A stretch of DNA of 64,000 nt from positions 17,598 through 81,597 of the forward strand of contig JBDUXZ010000040.1 in the NCBI GenBank assembly GCA_039944855.1. The letters run 5' to 3'. Position 1 is the first letter of the stretch; the number at the start of each line of letters is the position of its first letter. Positions 8,057 to 18,970 of the stretch are shown one piece after another. The stretch comes from Rhodothermales bacterium. Lineage in GTDB: Bacteria; Bacteroidota; Rhodothermia; Rhodothermales; JANQRZ01. Under the pieces are notes generated by a model. That model saw only the letters and a program-made list of their open reading frames with translations, made no database searches and was not told where the DNA came from. Made by a program: the position numbers and the translations under genes.

Positions 8057-8116
8057 TTTCCATTTCCGTCCACCGCGCCAGCGCGCGGACGCCCTTCCGC
8101 TCTCGCCCCTCGAACC

Positions 8117-8788
8117 ATGCAGGAGTACGCCGTCCCCGTCTATCGCACCGCTCGCTACGCTCTCCTCGGTGAACCGACGGGGCCGGTCGAAGAGGTGTGG
8201 ATGGTGTGCCACGGCTATGGGCAGCTCGCCTCCTACTTCCTCCGGCCCTTCCGCGAGATAGAAGCCCCGCACCGGCTCATCGTCGCGCCCGAGGGGCTGT
8301 CGCGGTTCTACCTCGACGACGGCTCGGGGACGCACCACCGCGTCGGCGCATCGTGGATGACGCGCGAGGGGCGCGAGGCCGAGATCGACGACTACGTCCG
8401 CTTCCTCGATGCCGTGTACACCGACGTGCTGACGCGGGCCGGGCGCGTCCACGTCCGGCTCACCGCGCTCGGGTTCTCGCAGGGCGGCGCGACCGTCACG
8501 CGCTGGCTCGCCCGCAGCCCTGCGCTTGCCCGTCCGCCCGCCGACCGCCTCATCCTGTGGGGCTCGCTCCTCCCCCACGACCTCGACCTCGCAGCGCACC
8601 GGACCTGGCTGAACGATACGGCGCTCACGCTCGTCGTCGGGACCGAAGACGAGTACGCGACGCCGGAACGCGTGGCCGAGGAGGAGGCCCGGCTACGCGC
8701 GGCAGGCGTCGACCATCGCACCGTCCGCTTCGACGGCGGGCACCGGATCGACGCGGACGAACTCCGCCGGCTCGCGGCGGGCGGGTGA
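8117..8788 (+). CDS. Alpha/beta-hydrolase, carboxylesterase/phospholipase family
   Basis: A 223-residue cytoplasmic serine hydrolase (YpfH/carboxylesterase type). The oxyanion segment MVCHGYGQ is near residue 30, the nucleophile elbow GFSQGG has S121, the acid is in VVGTEDEY (D178), and the histidine is in FDGGHRID (H209), so the triad is complete. No signal peptide. Substrates of the family are short-chain esters or lysophospholipids; nothing here narrows this. It is a single-gene unit between the LexA-like terminator and the DUF4398 lipoprotein. Confidence 0.85.
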   Translation: MQEYAVPVYRTARYALLGEPTGPVEEVWMVCHGYGQLASYFLRPFREIEAPHRLIVAPEGLSRFYLDDGSGTHHRVGASWMTREGREAEIDDYVRFLDAVYTDVLTRAGRVHVRLTALGFSQGGATVTRWLARSPALARPPADRLILWGSLLPHDLDLAAHRTWLNDTALTLVVGTEDEYATPERVAEEEARLRAAGVDHRTVRFDGGHRIDADELRRLAAGG

Positions 8789-8922
8789 CCCCACACAAGG
8801 CCCTTCACGCGACGGATCGGCGGCGGCGTGCTGCATCCCACCTCGGTCATCGATATTATCAGAAGACACCTACTGACTGGCCCCCACTGCACGCTCCCTT
8901 CCCCACCACCCGACCCCTTCCC

Positions 8923-9315
8923 ATGACTCCGCTCCGATTCGCCTCCGCCGCCCCCGTTTTGTTCGCGGCGCTCGCGCTCCTCATCGCAGGTTGCGCGGGC
9001 TCCAAGCTCCCCCCGCCGGACCTCTCGGCATCGCGCTCCGCGATCGCTCAGGCCGACCAGGCCGGCGCGTCGGAAGCCGCGCCGCTCGCGCTCCGCAACG
9101 CCCGCCAGAAAGTGCAGCAGGCCGAGGAAGCCTCGAACCGCGGCGACTACCGCCGGGCGCAGATGCTCTCCGAGCAGGCCGAGATCGACGCCAAGCTCGC
9201 CGAGGCCACGGCGCGCTCTGCGAAAGCGCAGGCCGCCGTCGACGAACTCCGCGAGAGCATCCGTGTCCTCCGCGATGAGATCAACCGGAACCGTCCGGCG
9301 AGCGGCGGACAGTAG
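8923..9315 (+). CDS. DUF4398-type lipoprotein
   Basis: A 130-residue lipoprotein: hydrophobic signal, lipobox IAGC (cysteine near residue 24), then an almost wholly helical, Ala/Arg/Glu-rich region that fits DUF4398 (ALRNARQKVQQAEEASNRGD and RRAQMLSEQAEIDAKLAEA). Such proteins form helical hairpins at the outer membrane and frequently accompany OmpA proteins. The next gene, 54 bases downstream, starts with the same type of helical region and adds an OmpA domain, so the two probably act together in envelope structure. Confidence 0.78.
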   Translation: MTPLRFASAAPVLFAALALLIAGCAGSKLPPPDLSASRSAIAQADQAGASEAAPLALRNARQKVQQAEEASNRGDYRRAQMLSEQAEIDAKLAEATARSAKAQAAVDELRESIRVLRDEINRNRPASGGQ

Positions 9316-9369
9316 CCACTTTCCGCATCGCCCCTTTCTAGATCCCCACTGTCTATCCCGCCTCCCGCT

Positions 9370-10239
9370 ATGAAACGTCTCCTGTTCTCCCTCGTCCTCG
9401 TCCCTCTGCTCGTCGCAGGGTGCGGCGGCCCGCCGCGTGCGAACGTCGCACTCACCGAGGCCCGCGAGGCCTACAACCGCGCCTCGAACGACCCCGTCAT
9501 CGTTGCGAACGCGCCCGTCGCCCTGCAAGAAGCGCAGGAATCCCTCCGCCGAGCCATCTCGGTGTGGGAGCAGAAAGAGGATGTAGATGAAGTGGAGCAC
9601 CACGCCTACCTCGCCCACCAGCGCGTCCGCATCGCCGAAGAGACGGCCAAGCTGAACGCCGCGCAGAAGGAGGTCGAGGAGGTCCGCAACGAGCGGCAGC
9701 AGGTCGTGCTCGAAGCCCGCGCCACGGAGGCCGAGCGGGCCCAGCGCGAAGCCGAGGCCGAGCGTGCCCGCGCCATCGCCGCCCAGGCCGAGGCCGAGGC
9801 CGCGCTCGCCCGCGCCCGCGAACTCGCCGAGCAGGTGAACGAGCTCGAGGCCGAGCTGACGCGGCGGGGCCTCGTCCTCACGCTGGGCGACGTGCTCTTC
9901 GACACGGGCCAGGCCACGCTCAAGCCCGGCGCCGAGCGCACGACGGCTGCCCTCGTCACCTTCCTCAACGAGAACCCCGAGCGGAACGTGCTCATCGAGG
10001 GGTTCACCGACAGCGTCGGCTCGGACCAGTCGAACCTCAGCCTCTCCCAGCGCCGCGCCGACGCCGTGCGGACGTCGCTCACCGGGCAGGGCATCGCCGG
10101 CACGCGGATCCGCACGCGCGGCTACGGCGAGGCCTACCCCGTTGCATCGAACGACACCCCCGCCGGCCGCCAGCAGAACCGCCGCGTTGAGATCGTCATC
10201 TCCGACCCGCAGGGCGCCATCCCGGATCGGACGCCGTAG
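9370..10239 (+). CDS. OmpA-family lipoprotein with DUF4398-like stalk
   Basis: A 289-residue protein. The signal peptide ends in the lipobox VAGC (residue 18). Residues about 25-165 are a long helical/coiled-coil stalk, rich in EAERAR repeats, whose first part resembles the preceding DUF4398 gene. Residues about 172-280 are an OmpA peptidoglycan-binding domain: LGDVLFDTGQATLKPGAE, then IEGFTDSVGSDQSNLSLSQRRA and the closing NRRVEIVI. It should anchor the outer membrane to peptidoglycan (Pal-like). A strong terminator follows. Confidence 0.9.
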   Translation: MKRLLFSLVLVPLLVAGCGGPPRANVALTEAREAYNRASNDPVIVANAPVALQEAQESLRRAISVWEQKEDVDEVEHHAYLAHQRVRIAEETAKLNAAQKEVEEVRNERQQVVLEARATEAERAQREAEAERARAIAAQAEAEAALARARELAEQVNELEAELTRRGLVLTLGDVLFDTGQATLKPGAERTTAALVTFLNENPERNVLIEGFTDSVGSDQSNLSLSQRRADAVRTSLTGQGIAGTRIRTRGYGEAYPVASNDTPAGRQQNRRVEIVISDPQGAIPDRTP

Positions 10240-10259
10240 CGGCGATACGCCCTCGCTCT

Positions 10260-10289
10260 AGGCCGCGTCCCACCGCAGGGACGCGGCCT
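10260..10289 (+). terminator. Intrinsic terminator after the OmpA gene
   Basis: A perfect 12-bp stem AGGCCGCGTCCC / GGGACGCGGCCT with loop ACCGCA, followed by TTTCCTTTTTT. Confidence 0.9.
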
Positions 10290-10432
10290 TTTCCTTTTTT
10301 GCCAAACTATTTCGCCCCCTGCTACGGCACCGGGAACCGACCGCTCGCTTCGCTACTCTCACGGGTGTCTAACGGCGACGCACAGCGTTCGCACCTATCC
10401 ACTCCATCTACCTCATTGCGAGGTCAACTCCG

Positions 10433-10531
10433 ATGGCAGACCCCAAGAAGCCCCAGGGCAACAAGCCGGCCGGCGGAACCAAAGCTGGCGACAAAGGCGG
10501 CAGCAAGGGCGGCACGAAGAAATCCAAGTAA
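10433..10531 (+). CDS. 32-residue lysine/glycine-rich peptide
   Basis: Short frame from ATG 10433 to TAA 10531: MADPKKPQGNKPAGGTKAGD then KGGSKGGTKKSK. It has 9 lysines, 8 glycines and no hydrophobic residue beyond alanine and proline, so it should be disordered and strongly basic. It is bounded by a terminator before (10260) and a terminator 21 bases after its stop (10552), which is the layout of an independent transcription unit. Likely partners of such peptides are nucleic acids or ribosomes; that is inference. No known family recognised. Confidence 0.6.
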   Translation: MADPKKPQGNKPAGGTKAGDKGGSKGGTKKSK

Positions 10532-10551
10532 CCCCGCTGCGCCCCTAGCAA

Positions 10552-10585
10552 AAAGGCCGCGCCTTCTAAGGAGGGCGCGGCCTTT
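10552..10585. terminator. Bidirectional terminator between the small peptide gene and aconitase
   Basis: A perfect 12-bp stem AAAGGCCGCGCC / GGCGCGGCCTTT with a 10-base loop. It has T-rich ends in both directions (TTTCTT on the plus side, TTTTTGC on the minus side), so it serves both converging genes. Confidence 0.88.
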
Positions 10586-10607
10586 CTTGGAAGATCCAGC
10601 AGACGAT

Positions 10608-13331
<2,724 letters not shown>

Positions 13332-13468
13332 CGGGGAGTAGGCTGGGTCACAGATCGGAGAAGGTGTACACGCGCGGGAGGCGGGGTTTGTTTGCCAAAA
13401 CCCCACGGAGAGCCGAGCCACACACGCCCTCGCAAGATAACTCCGCGCACACTCACCGTCCCGAACGA

Positions 13469-13513
13469 GCATCGCCCCGGAGCCGCCTCACCGACGACGC
13501 CCCGGGGCGATGC
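13469..13513 (-). terminator. Terminator-like hairpin after the delta-60 surface protein gene
   Basis: A perfect 12-bp stem GCATCGCCCCGG / CCGGGGCGATGC with a 21-base loop, 27 bases beyond the stop codon of the minus-strand gene at 13540. No clear T-tract, so efficiency is uncertain. Confidence 0.6.
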
Positions 13514-13539
13514 CCCCGGACTCTACTGGACCGCTCGGA

Positions 13540-16002
13540 TCAGCGGATCACCGTAAACCGGCGCGTGGTGCGCGCCTCGCCCACGGTCGCGTGCAGCACG
13601 TAGACGCCCTGCGCGAGGCCTGACGGCACCGAGAACTCGTGCTCGCCCGCTCTGAGCGCGCCGACCGCGAGGCGGGCGACTTCACGCCCGAGCACGTCGT
13701 AGACCACCACGCGGCCCGACGCCGGAGCGTCGAGGGTCAGGCGCACCGTGACAGCACCGGCCGAGGGGTTGGGCCACACGGCGAGGCGCGCATCCTGCGG
13801 ATGCGTCAGGGTGGGCGCGTCCTCGTCGTCGGTGCCCACGTTCGAGAAGGCGCGGAGCACGAACGCGCGGTCGTTCTGCTGGCTGGACCCCACGTCCGAC
13901 TGGCCGGCGGCGAGGATGCGCCCCTCGGCGTCGAAGGCGAGGTCATAGACGAGGTCGGCCCCGCCGCCGAGGTCGACCCGGAACGTCCCGCCGTTCCCGA
14001 AGCCGGCATCGAGCTGGCCGCCCGAGGTGAGGCGCACGAGGTAGGCAGCCTGCGCGCCGAGCACGCCGCCGTTGACTGGCCGCGAGAAGCTGATCGTGCC
14101 CCCGACGACGACCGCTCCGTCGTCGGCCACGCGAAGGATGAGGGGCGAGGCGGAATTCGCCGTCTCGTCGAGCGGGACCACCGTCAGGCCGTCCTCTCCG
14201 AACGAGACGTCCACGGCGCCCGCCGCTGTGAGCCGCGCCACGGCGACGGCGAGAGGGCCGCCACCAAGCGCGTACCCGGCCAGAACCGGACGACCATCGT
14301 CGTCCACGGTCACGCCTTTCTGCTGCGCCGCGAGCGTCGAGAGCGTCGCGACGCCACTCGCGCCGAAGCCGGCGTCGAGCGTGCCGCCCGGCAGCAGCCG
14401 GTAGACGAACGTCGGATCTATAGAACCGTCCTTGAACGCCGCTACGACACGCCCCTGGCCGTCCACATCGAGGCCGCCGAACGTCGTCCCGTCGGCGGGG
14501 AAGAAGTAGCCGTCCGTCCCGAAGGCCGCGTCCACGGCGCCATCCGGCGTCAGCTTCACGAGGCCCGGGGTCAAGGCACCGCCACCGGGCGCGAAGAACC
14601 CCTGCACCACGGCACCGCCGTCCGCCGCAGGCACCGCCACGGATCCGCCCACGCCCACGATCCCGTCTGTGCCGTAGCCCGTATCGAGCGATCCGTCGGC
14701 GTTGACGCGCCACGTTTCGGAGAGCCCCACGATGAGCACATCGCCGTCGGCCACGCGGAAGGCGTTGAGCGTGCCGTTGAAGTGCGGGCTCGCCACGCCG
14801 TCCGTGCCGAAGTCCGGGTCGAGCGAGCCGTCGGGGAGGAGGCGGACGAGCGATCCGTAGGACCCCACGACGAGTGTGCTCTCGTCACCGCCGAAGCCGG
14901 AGGCCGAGGGCGGAAGCACGCCCACGCCGTATTCGATGCCGCTGAACAGAGGAAAAACTGTGCGGCCGTTCACCCCGAAGCCGGGGTCGAGCGGCCCGGT
15001 GGCGACCGTCTCGCCGAAGACGTAGCGGAAGACGCCGTTGCGCTCGGGCTCGGCGAACGAGCACGCCCACGCATTCCCGATCACGGCGTTGGGCGAGATG
15101 GCATAGTTCGAGGTGCAGAGCACGCCGTTGTCGTCGAGCGGGTAGCCGTCGCCAATCGAGGCGAGCGTAGCGCCCTGATCGCTGGAGAGGAACAGGTCCT
15201 GGGCGAATACAGCGTTGTAGAGAAACCACGGGCGCGCATCGTCCGGGGTGTAGTGCACGCGGCCCCACGCGGTGGGCTCCGCCGTCGGCTGCCCGCTCCA
15301 CGCCGTGCCGTCGGCCGAGGCGAACAGCGAGCCGGCCGAGGCTTTCACCCAGAGCATGTCGCCTTCGACCCACAGGTTCGTGGCGAACTGCGCCGATCCG
15401 TCGAAGGGGACCGCCGTCCACGCGTCTCCATCGAGCCGGAAGAGCTGGCCGATGCTGTTGAGCGCGAAGAACGCCCCGCCGAACCGGACCACGCCGGCCA
15501 TCGCCCGCTGCTCCAGCGGAATCCACGTCGCGCCGCCATCGGTGGAGCGGTACGAGGTGTTGCCGCCCGTCACGACGTAGGTGTCACCGTCGCGGGCCAC
15601 GCTCGCGCCTTGGCCGGCGGGCAGACGGGAGGGCGTCTCGGCCCAGGTCGTGCCCTGATCGTTGGACAGGAGCAGGCCCGTCACGCCGCCGCCCTGGATG
15701 AGTACAGCGAGCCGGCCGTCGAGATCGCCGAAGAACGAGCCGCGCGCACTACCGTTGTAGCCGGTGAACACCACCTCCCACGAGGCCCCGTCGTCGGCCG
15801 AGCGGACGATGTCGAACCGGTTGGGGACGGGCTGACCGGCGAGGACGGAGGCGTACACGTAGTCCGCGTCGGCGGCGACGAGGTTCACCGCGTAGAGGTC
15901 GTTGGTGGCGATGAACGGGTCCACGCGTTGCCACTGCGCCTGGGCGGGGACGGCCGCGAAGAGCACGAGGAGGAGGGGGACGAGCGGGAGTCGGAAGGCC
16001 AT
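13540..16002 (-). CDS. Secreted surface protein: Asp-box propeller, delta-60 repeats, T9SS sorting domain
   Basis: An 820-residue exported protein. Signal peptide MAFRLPLVPLLLVLFAAVPA ends before QAQW. The N-terminal third has BNR/Asp-box-like strands (SADDGASWEVVF, SNDQGTTWAETP, STDGGATWIPLE), suggesting a beta-propeller. From about residue 336 to 690 there are seven delta-60 repeats of the form G-x-LD-x-x-FG-x-x-G (for example GSLDPDFGTDGVA, GTLDAGFGASGVAT). The last 80 residues are a type IX sorting domain (AVWPNPSAGAVTVRL, VYDVLGREVARL, LAQGVYVLHA). ATG at 16002 gives the normal signal peptide. A run of 12 C lies about 85 bases before the start. Function is probably adhesion or recognition at the cell surface (inference). 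Confidence 0.88.
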   Translation of the reverse strand: MAFRLPLVPLLLVLFAAVPAQAQWQRVDPFIATNDLYAVNLVAADADYVYASVLAGQPVPNRFDIVRSADDGASWEVVFTGYNGSARGSFFGDLDGRLAVLIQGGGVTGLLLSNDQGTTWAETPSRLPAGQGASVARDGDTYVVTGGNTSYRSTDGGATWIPLEQRAMAGVVRFGGAFFALNSIGQLFRLDGDAWTAVPFDGSAQFATNLWVEGDMLWVKASAGSLFASADGTAWSGQPTAEPTAWGRVHYTPDDARPWFLYNAVFAQDLFLSSDQGATLASIGDGYPLDDNGVLCTSNYAISPNAVIGNAWACSFAEPERNGVFRYVFGETVATGPLDPGFGVNGRTVFPLFSGIEYGVGVLPPSASGFGGDESTLVVGSYGSLVRLLPDGSLDPDFGTDGVASPHFNGTLNAFRVADGDVLIVGLSETWRVNADGSLDTGYGTDGIVGVGGSVAVPAADGGAVVQGFFAPGGGALTPGLVKLTPDGAVDAAFGTDGYFFPADGTTFGGLDVDGQGRVVAAFKDGSIDPTFVYRLLPGGTLDAGFGASGVATLSTLAAQQKGVTVDDDGRPVLAGYALGGGPLAVAVARLTAAGAVDVSFGEDGLTVVPLDETANSASPLILRVADDGAVVVGGTISFSRPVNGGVLGAQAAYLVRLTSGGQLDAGFGNGGTFRVDLGGGADLVYDLAFDAEGRILAAGQSDVGSSQQNDRAFVLRAFSNVGTDDEDAPTLTHPQDARLAVWPNPSAGAVTVRLTLDAPASGRVVVYDVLGREVARLAVGALRAGEHEFSVPSGLAQGVYVLHATVGEARTTRRFTVIR

Positions 16003-16085
16003 GGGGATGCGGGGAGGTGAGAGGGACATCCCAGGTTAGCCTGCCTCCCGACCGCAGCGCCATCCCCGGTGCCGGGTATATTGCG

Positions 16086-16097
16086 CCCCCCCCCCCC
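16086..16097. repeat. Homopolymer tract of 12 C (G on the minus strand) in a promoter region
   Basis: Twelve consecutive C follow TATATTGCG on the plus strand. On the minus strand this is a G12 run directly before CGCAATATACC, about 85 bases upstream of the T9SS surface protein start at 16002. Tracts of this length are prone to slipped-strand length change. Confidence 0.75.
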
Positions 16098-16175
16098 TCG
16101 GTAGCCCTCTCCAGAAGCGGGGATACCCCGCCTGCGAATCCGCTGCCACCTCTCGGACGCCCCCGTCTCCACCCT

Positions 16176-16565
16176 TCAGCCGCTCTCGACATGCTGCGCG
16201 AAGAGGCGGTCGAGCACGGCGGCCGGATCGGTCGTGCGGCCGGTGTGGACGGGCGAGGTCTGGAGCGCGGCGCTGCGCGGGGCCGTCAGCCAGTGGAACC
16301 GCTCGCTCGGCGGCAGCAGCCCGACGGGCCCGCCCTCGGCCCCACCCGCAGCGACACGCTCGTAGGCGTCGAGGAAGCGGTCGAGCAAGTCCACGTCGAG
16401 GTCGGGACAGCGGGCGGTGAGCCACGCAGCGTCGCGGCGGAGTCGGGCTTCGAGGAAGCGCGCGGTCCGCGCATGGAGCACGACGCCCACCGTCACGAAG
16501 TCCTCGCGGGCGACGCACGGCACGACGCGGACCGTCGCGTAGTCGTAGTCGTGGATCACACTCAT
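16176..16565 (-). CDS. DUF3037 protein, partner of HipA-like kinase
   Basis: A 129-residue protein beginning MSVIHDYDYATVRVVPCVAR, the typical opening of DUF3037, with the VTVGVVLHARTARFLEAR strand pair next. Its function is unknown. It overlaps the upstream HipA-like gene by ATGA (16565-16562), so the two are translationally coupled; HipA-like kinase plus DUF3037 is a recurrent gene pair. No catalytic motif is evident, and a regulatory or substrate role for the kinase is an inference. Confidence 0.78.
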   Translation of the reverse strand: MSVIHDYDYATVRVVPCVAREDFVTVGVVLHARTARFLEARLRRDAAWLTARCPDLDVDLLDRFLDAYERVAAGGAEGGPVGLLPPSERFHWLTAPRSAALQTSPVHTGRTTDPAAVLDRLFAQHVESG

Positions 16566-17407
16566 CGGCGGTAGGACAGCGTTTCGGGCATCGCCGACTG
16601 CACGGCCTGCCGGGCCCGTTCGGCCTCGGCGGCAAACACTCGGGGGCCGCCCAGCCGGGTGCGGAAGTAGTCGAGGTAGGCCTGCCGGTTCGCCTCGGGC
16701 GTCGCGAACGGCGGCGTCCTCCCCTCCGGCGCGTCCATCAGCAGAGCGTCCGGGACGGCATCGAGCACGGCGCGGAGCGCTTCGTCGGTGAGGCGCGGCG
16801 CGAGGCGGGCGTCGGCGTCGGCGAGGGACGAAGCGCGGGGGAGGAGGACGTGGTCTTTGATCGGGGCGAACGGCGAGCGCGCCCGCGTCTCGTCCACGCT
16901 CGGCCAGTCGTGGTGGAAGTAGAGCGCGGCGCCGTGGTCGATCAGCCACACGGCGTCCTCCCAGACGAGGAGGTTCGGGTTGCGCGGCGTCCGGTCGATG
17001 TTCGTCGTGAGCGCGTCGAGCCAAACGACGTCGGCGGCGCGCTCCGGCGTGACGAGGTCGGCGACGGCGACGGGGTCGTACGTGAATGCCCCGTCGAGGT
17101 AGCGCAGCCCAACGTTCGGGCCCCGGCTGCCGCGGAGGATGTCCTGAATCTCCGGGTCTGGCTCCGTCCGCCCGAACCCTTCGTCGAGGTGGACCGCCGC
17201 GAGGTCGGGCACGGGCAGCCCGAGGCGCTGCGCGACGAGACCGACGATCAGTTCGGCGACGAGCGCCCGCGCCCCCTGCCCCGCGCCCCGGAATTTGACC
17301 ACGAAGAGATCGCCGTCGTCGGTCTCGACAAGCGCCGGAAGCGAGCCACCCTCGCGGAGCGGGAGGGCGTAGCGGACGGCAGACGGGGCGGGAAGCGGAG
17401 CGGGCAT
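16562..17407 (-). CDS. HipA-like protein kinase
   Basis: A 281-residue HipA-like kinase without the HipA N-terminal extension. Visible kinase features: VVKF with K38 as the ATP lysine, the catalytic-loop-like NIDRTPRNPNLL (N136, D138, N143, N145), and the metal-binding LIDHG (D157). In HipA toxins this fold phosphorylates glutamyl-tRNA synthetase; here there is no HipB-type antitoxin, and the partner is DUF3037, so toxin activity is not assumed. Start is ATG 17407, giving MPAPLPAPSAVRYALPL; the open frame continues upstream without homology. Lies beyond the terminator of the RlpA gene. Confidence 0.72.
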   Translation of the reverse strand: MPAPLPAPSAVRYALPLREGGSLPALVETDDGDLFVVKFRGAGQGARALVAELIVGLVAQRLGLPVPDLAAVHLDEGFGRTEPDPEIQDILRGSRGPNVGLRYLDGAFTYDPVAVADLVTPERAADVVWLDALTTNIDRTPRNPNLLVWEDAVWLIDHGAALYFHHDWPSVDETRARSPFAPIKDHVLLPRASSLADADARLAPRLTDEALRAVLDAVPDALLMDAPEGRTPPFATPEANRQAYLDYFRTRLGGPRVFAAEAERARQAVQSAMPETLSYRR

Positions 17408-17486
17408 AGCGGCAGGAATTGATTGCCCCCTTGTAGCACCCGCCGCGCTGCACGTTCCTTCGCGCGCGACCACACGACGATGGCCC

Positions 17487-17531
17487 AAAAAAAGGCCGGC
17501 CCCGGAGCTATCCCTTCTCCGAGGCCGGGCC
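17487..17531 (-). terminator. Intrinsic terminator after the LysM-RlpA gene
   Basis: On the minus strand GGCCCGGCCTCGGAG pairs with CTCCGGGGCCGGCC (one bulge, one mismatch) around a 9-base loop, followed by seven T (17487-17493). It lies about 160 bases beyond the stop codon at 17689. Confidence 0.82.
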
Positions 17532-17688
17532 GATCTCAACACCGCACGTCGCGGGAGGAGGTGCGACGATTGGTTACCTCCACTACGGGAAACCCGCCGC
17601 CGAGTTACCGATGGGGCGCGGCGTGCCCCGGCGTGTTGTGAACGGCCCGTTTCTGCACACGAAGCGCAGGGCGCTACGGCCCACGCCG

Positions 17689-18960
17689 CTACTGCGCGAT
17701 GCGGACTTCGACTTTCTCCGCCGCGCCCGCGTTCTGCCCGATCGCCGCCGCCGCCGCCTCCGACAGCTCGATCAGGAAGCCTTCGCTGACGGGGCCGCGG
17801 TCGTTGACGCGGACGAGCGTGCTGCGGCCCGTCGCGGGCATCGTGACGAGGAGGACGGTGCCGAACGGGAGCGTCCGGTGGCTCGCCGTGAGCGCGGCCG
17901 GGTCGTAAGGCTCGCCGCTGATCGTCTCGCGGCCTCGGTACGAGTCGGGGTAGACGAGGGCGAGGCCGGTCTCGTCGGCGGTCGGCGGCGGCGCGGGCTG
18001 GCGGTAGTGCTTGGCACCCACGGAATCGGGGAGGACGACGAGCGTGCCGGCCGGCAGCGGTGCCGTCGTGAGCGTGTTGACGGCGAGGAGGCGGCCGACG
18101 GTCGTGCCGTAGCGCGCGGCGATGGTGAAGAGGGTCTCGCCCCGCACGACGGTGTGGACCTGATCGTCGCCGACCGTGCTCTGCGTCACGTCGTAGGGCT
18201 GTCCGGCCCCGGGTAGCACGACGGGAGCGGCGGGCCGGGCTGCGCCCGAAACCGCCAGCTGCTGCCCGACGGCGAGATTATCGCCTCTCAAGCTGTTCCG
18301 CTGGCGGAGCGCGTCGACGGTCGTGCCGTAGAGGCGCGCAATCGCGAAGAGCGTCTCCCCCGCCTGCACGACGTGGACCTGCGCCGCCTCGTCGCCGGCC
18401 ACCGGCCGGGCCGACAGGATGACCTGCCCACTCGTACCCGCACCGATGCGGACGCGCGAGATCGTCGCGGGCGGCGGCGGCGGCGGCGGCGGCCCCGTCG
18501 GGATCGGGTCGGGCGGGTCGAGCACGATCTCACGCCCCCCGGCCGCGACGATCACCGACGGCCCGACGTCGGCCGGTTCGTCGGCGTACTCATCTTCCAG
18601 CGGCGCGGGTGCTGGCGTAGGCGTCGATGCGGGGGCCGGTTGCTCTGCCGGTCCGGGCGGCTGTGCGGCGGGCAAGCCGGGGAGGGCCGCCCCTTGAATC
18701 GGGCGCGGCGTGGCGCCCTCCAGCGGCGCGATCGCGAGCTGCTGCCCGACGCTGATGACATCCGTCGTCAACCCGTTAAGTGCCTTGAGCTGCGCGACGG
18801 TCAGCCCGTTCGCGCGCGCGATCTTGAACAGCGTGTCGCCGCGCTGCACGACGTGGATCGCGGTCGTCTGCGCCCACACGGCCGACGCCGGTACGGCGAG
18901 GGCGAGCGTGACGGCGAGCGCCGCGCGGTAGAGCCATCGTCTCATCGTCTCTCGCATCAT
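17689..18960 (-). CDS. LysM x3 + RlpA-like double-psi barrel protein
   Basis: A 423-residue exported cell-wall protein. After a signal peptide there are three LysM domains, each with the VxxGxTLFxIA core: VVQRGDTLFKIARANG near residue 30, VVQAGETLFAIARLYG near 190, VVRGETLFTIAARYG near 265. A proline-rich linker separates the first two. The C-terminus (about 330-423) is an RlpA-like double-psi beta-barrel (RTLPFGTVLLVTMP, VRVNDRGPV). LysM binds glycan; RlpA cleaves or binds denuded septal glycan. Start is ambiguous: ATGs at 18981, 18960, 18957 and 18945 are in frame; all keep the signal peptide. It follows the TPR gene closely and is probably co-transcribed. Confidence 0.86.
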   Translation of the reverse strand: MMRETMRRWLYRAALAVTLALAVPASAVWAQTTAIHVVQRGDTLFKIARANGLTVAQLKALNGLTTDVISVGQQLAIAPLEGATPRPIQGAALPGLPAAQPPGPAEQPAPASTPTPAPAPLEDEYADEPADVGPSVIVAAGGREIVLDPPDPIPTGPPPPPPPPATISRVRIGAGTSGQVILSARPVAGDEAAQVHVVQAGETLFAIARLYGTTVDALRQRNSLRGDNLAVGQQLAVSGAARPAAPVVLPGAGQPYDVTQSTVGDDQVHTVVRGETLFTIAARYGTTVGRLLAVNTLTTAPLPAGTLVVLPDSVGAKHYRQPAPPPTADETGLALVYPDSYRGRETISGEPYDPAALTASHRTLPFGTVLLVTMPATGRSTLVRVNDRGPVSEGFLIELSEAAAAAIGQNAGAAEKVEVRIAQ

Positions 18961-18970
18961 CAACTGATTG

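Noticed and set aside
13332..13472. Upstream extension of the aconitase frame
   Set aside because: No homology before MNNDPFG; the extension contains the leader and hairpin region.
13639..16020. A 793-codon frame opposite the delta-60 protein
   Set aside because: Antisense artefact; the minus frame has signal peptide, repeats and a sorting domain.
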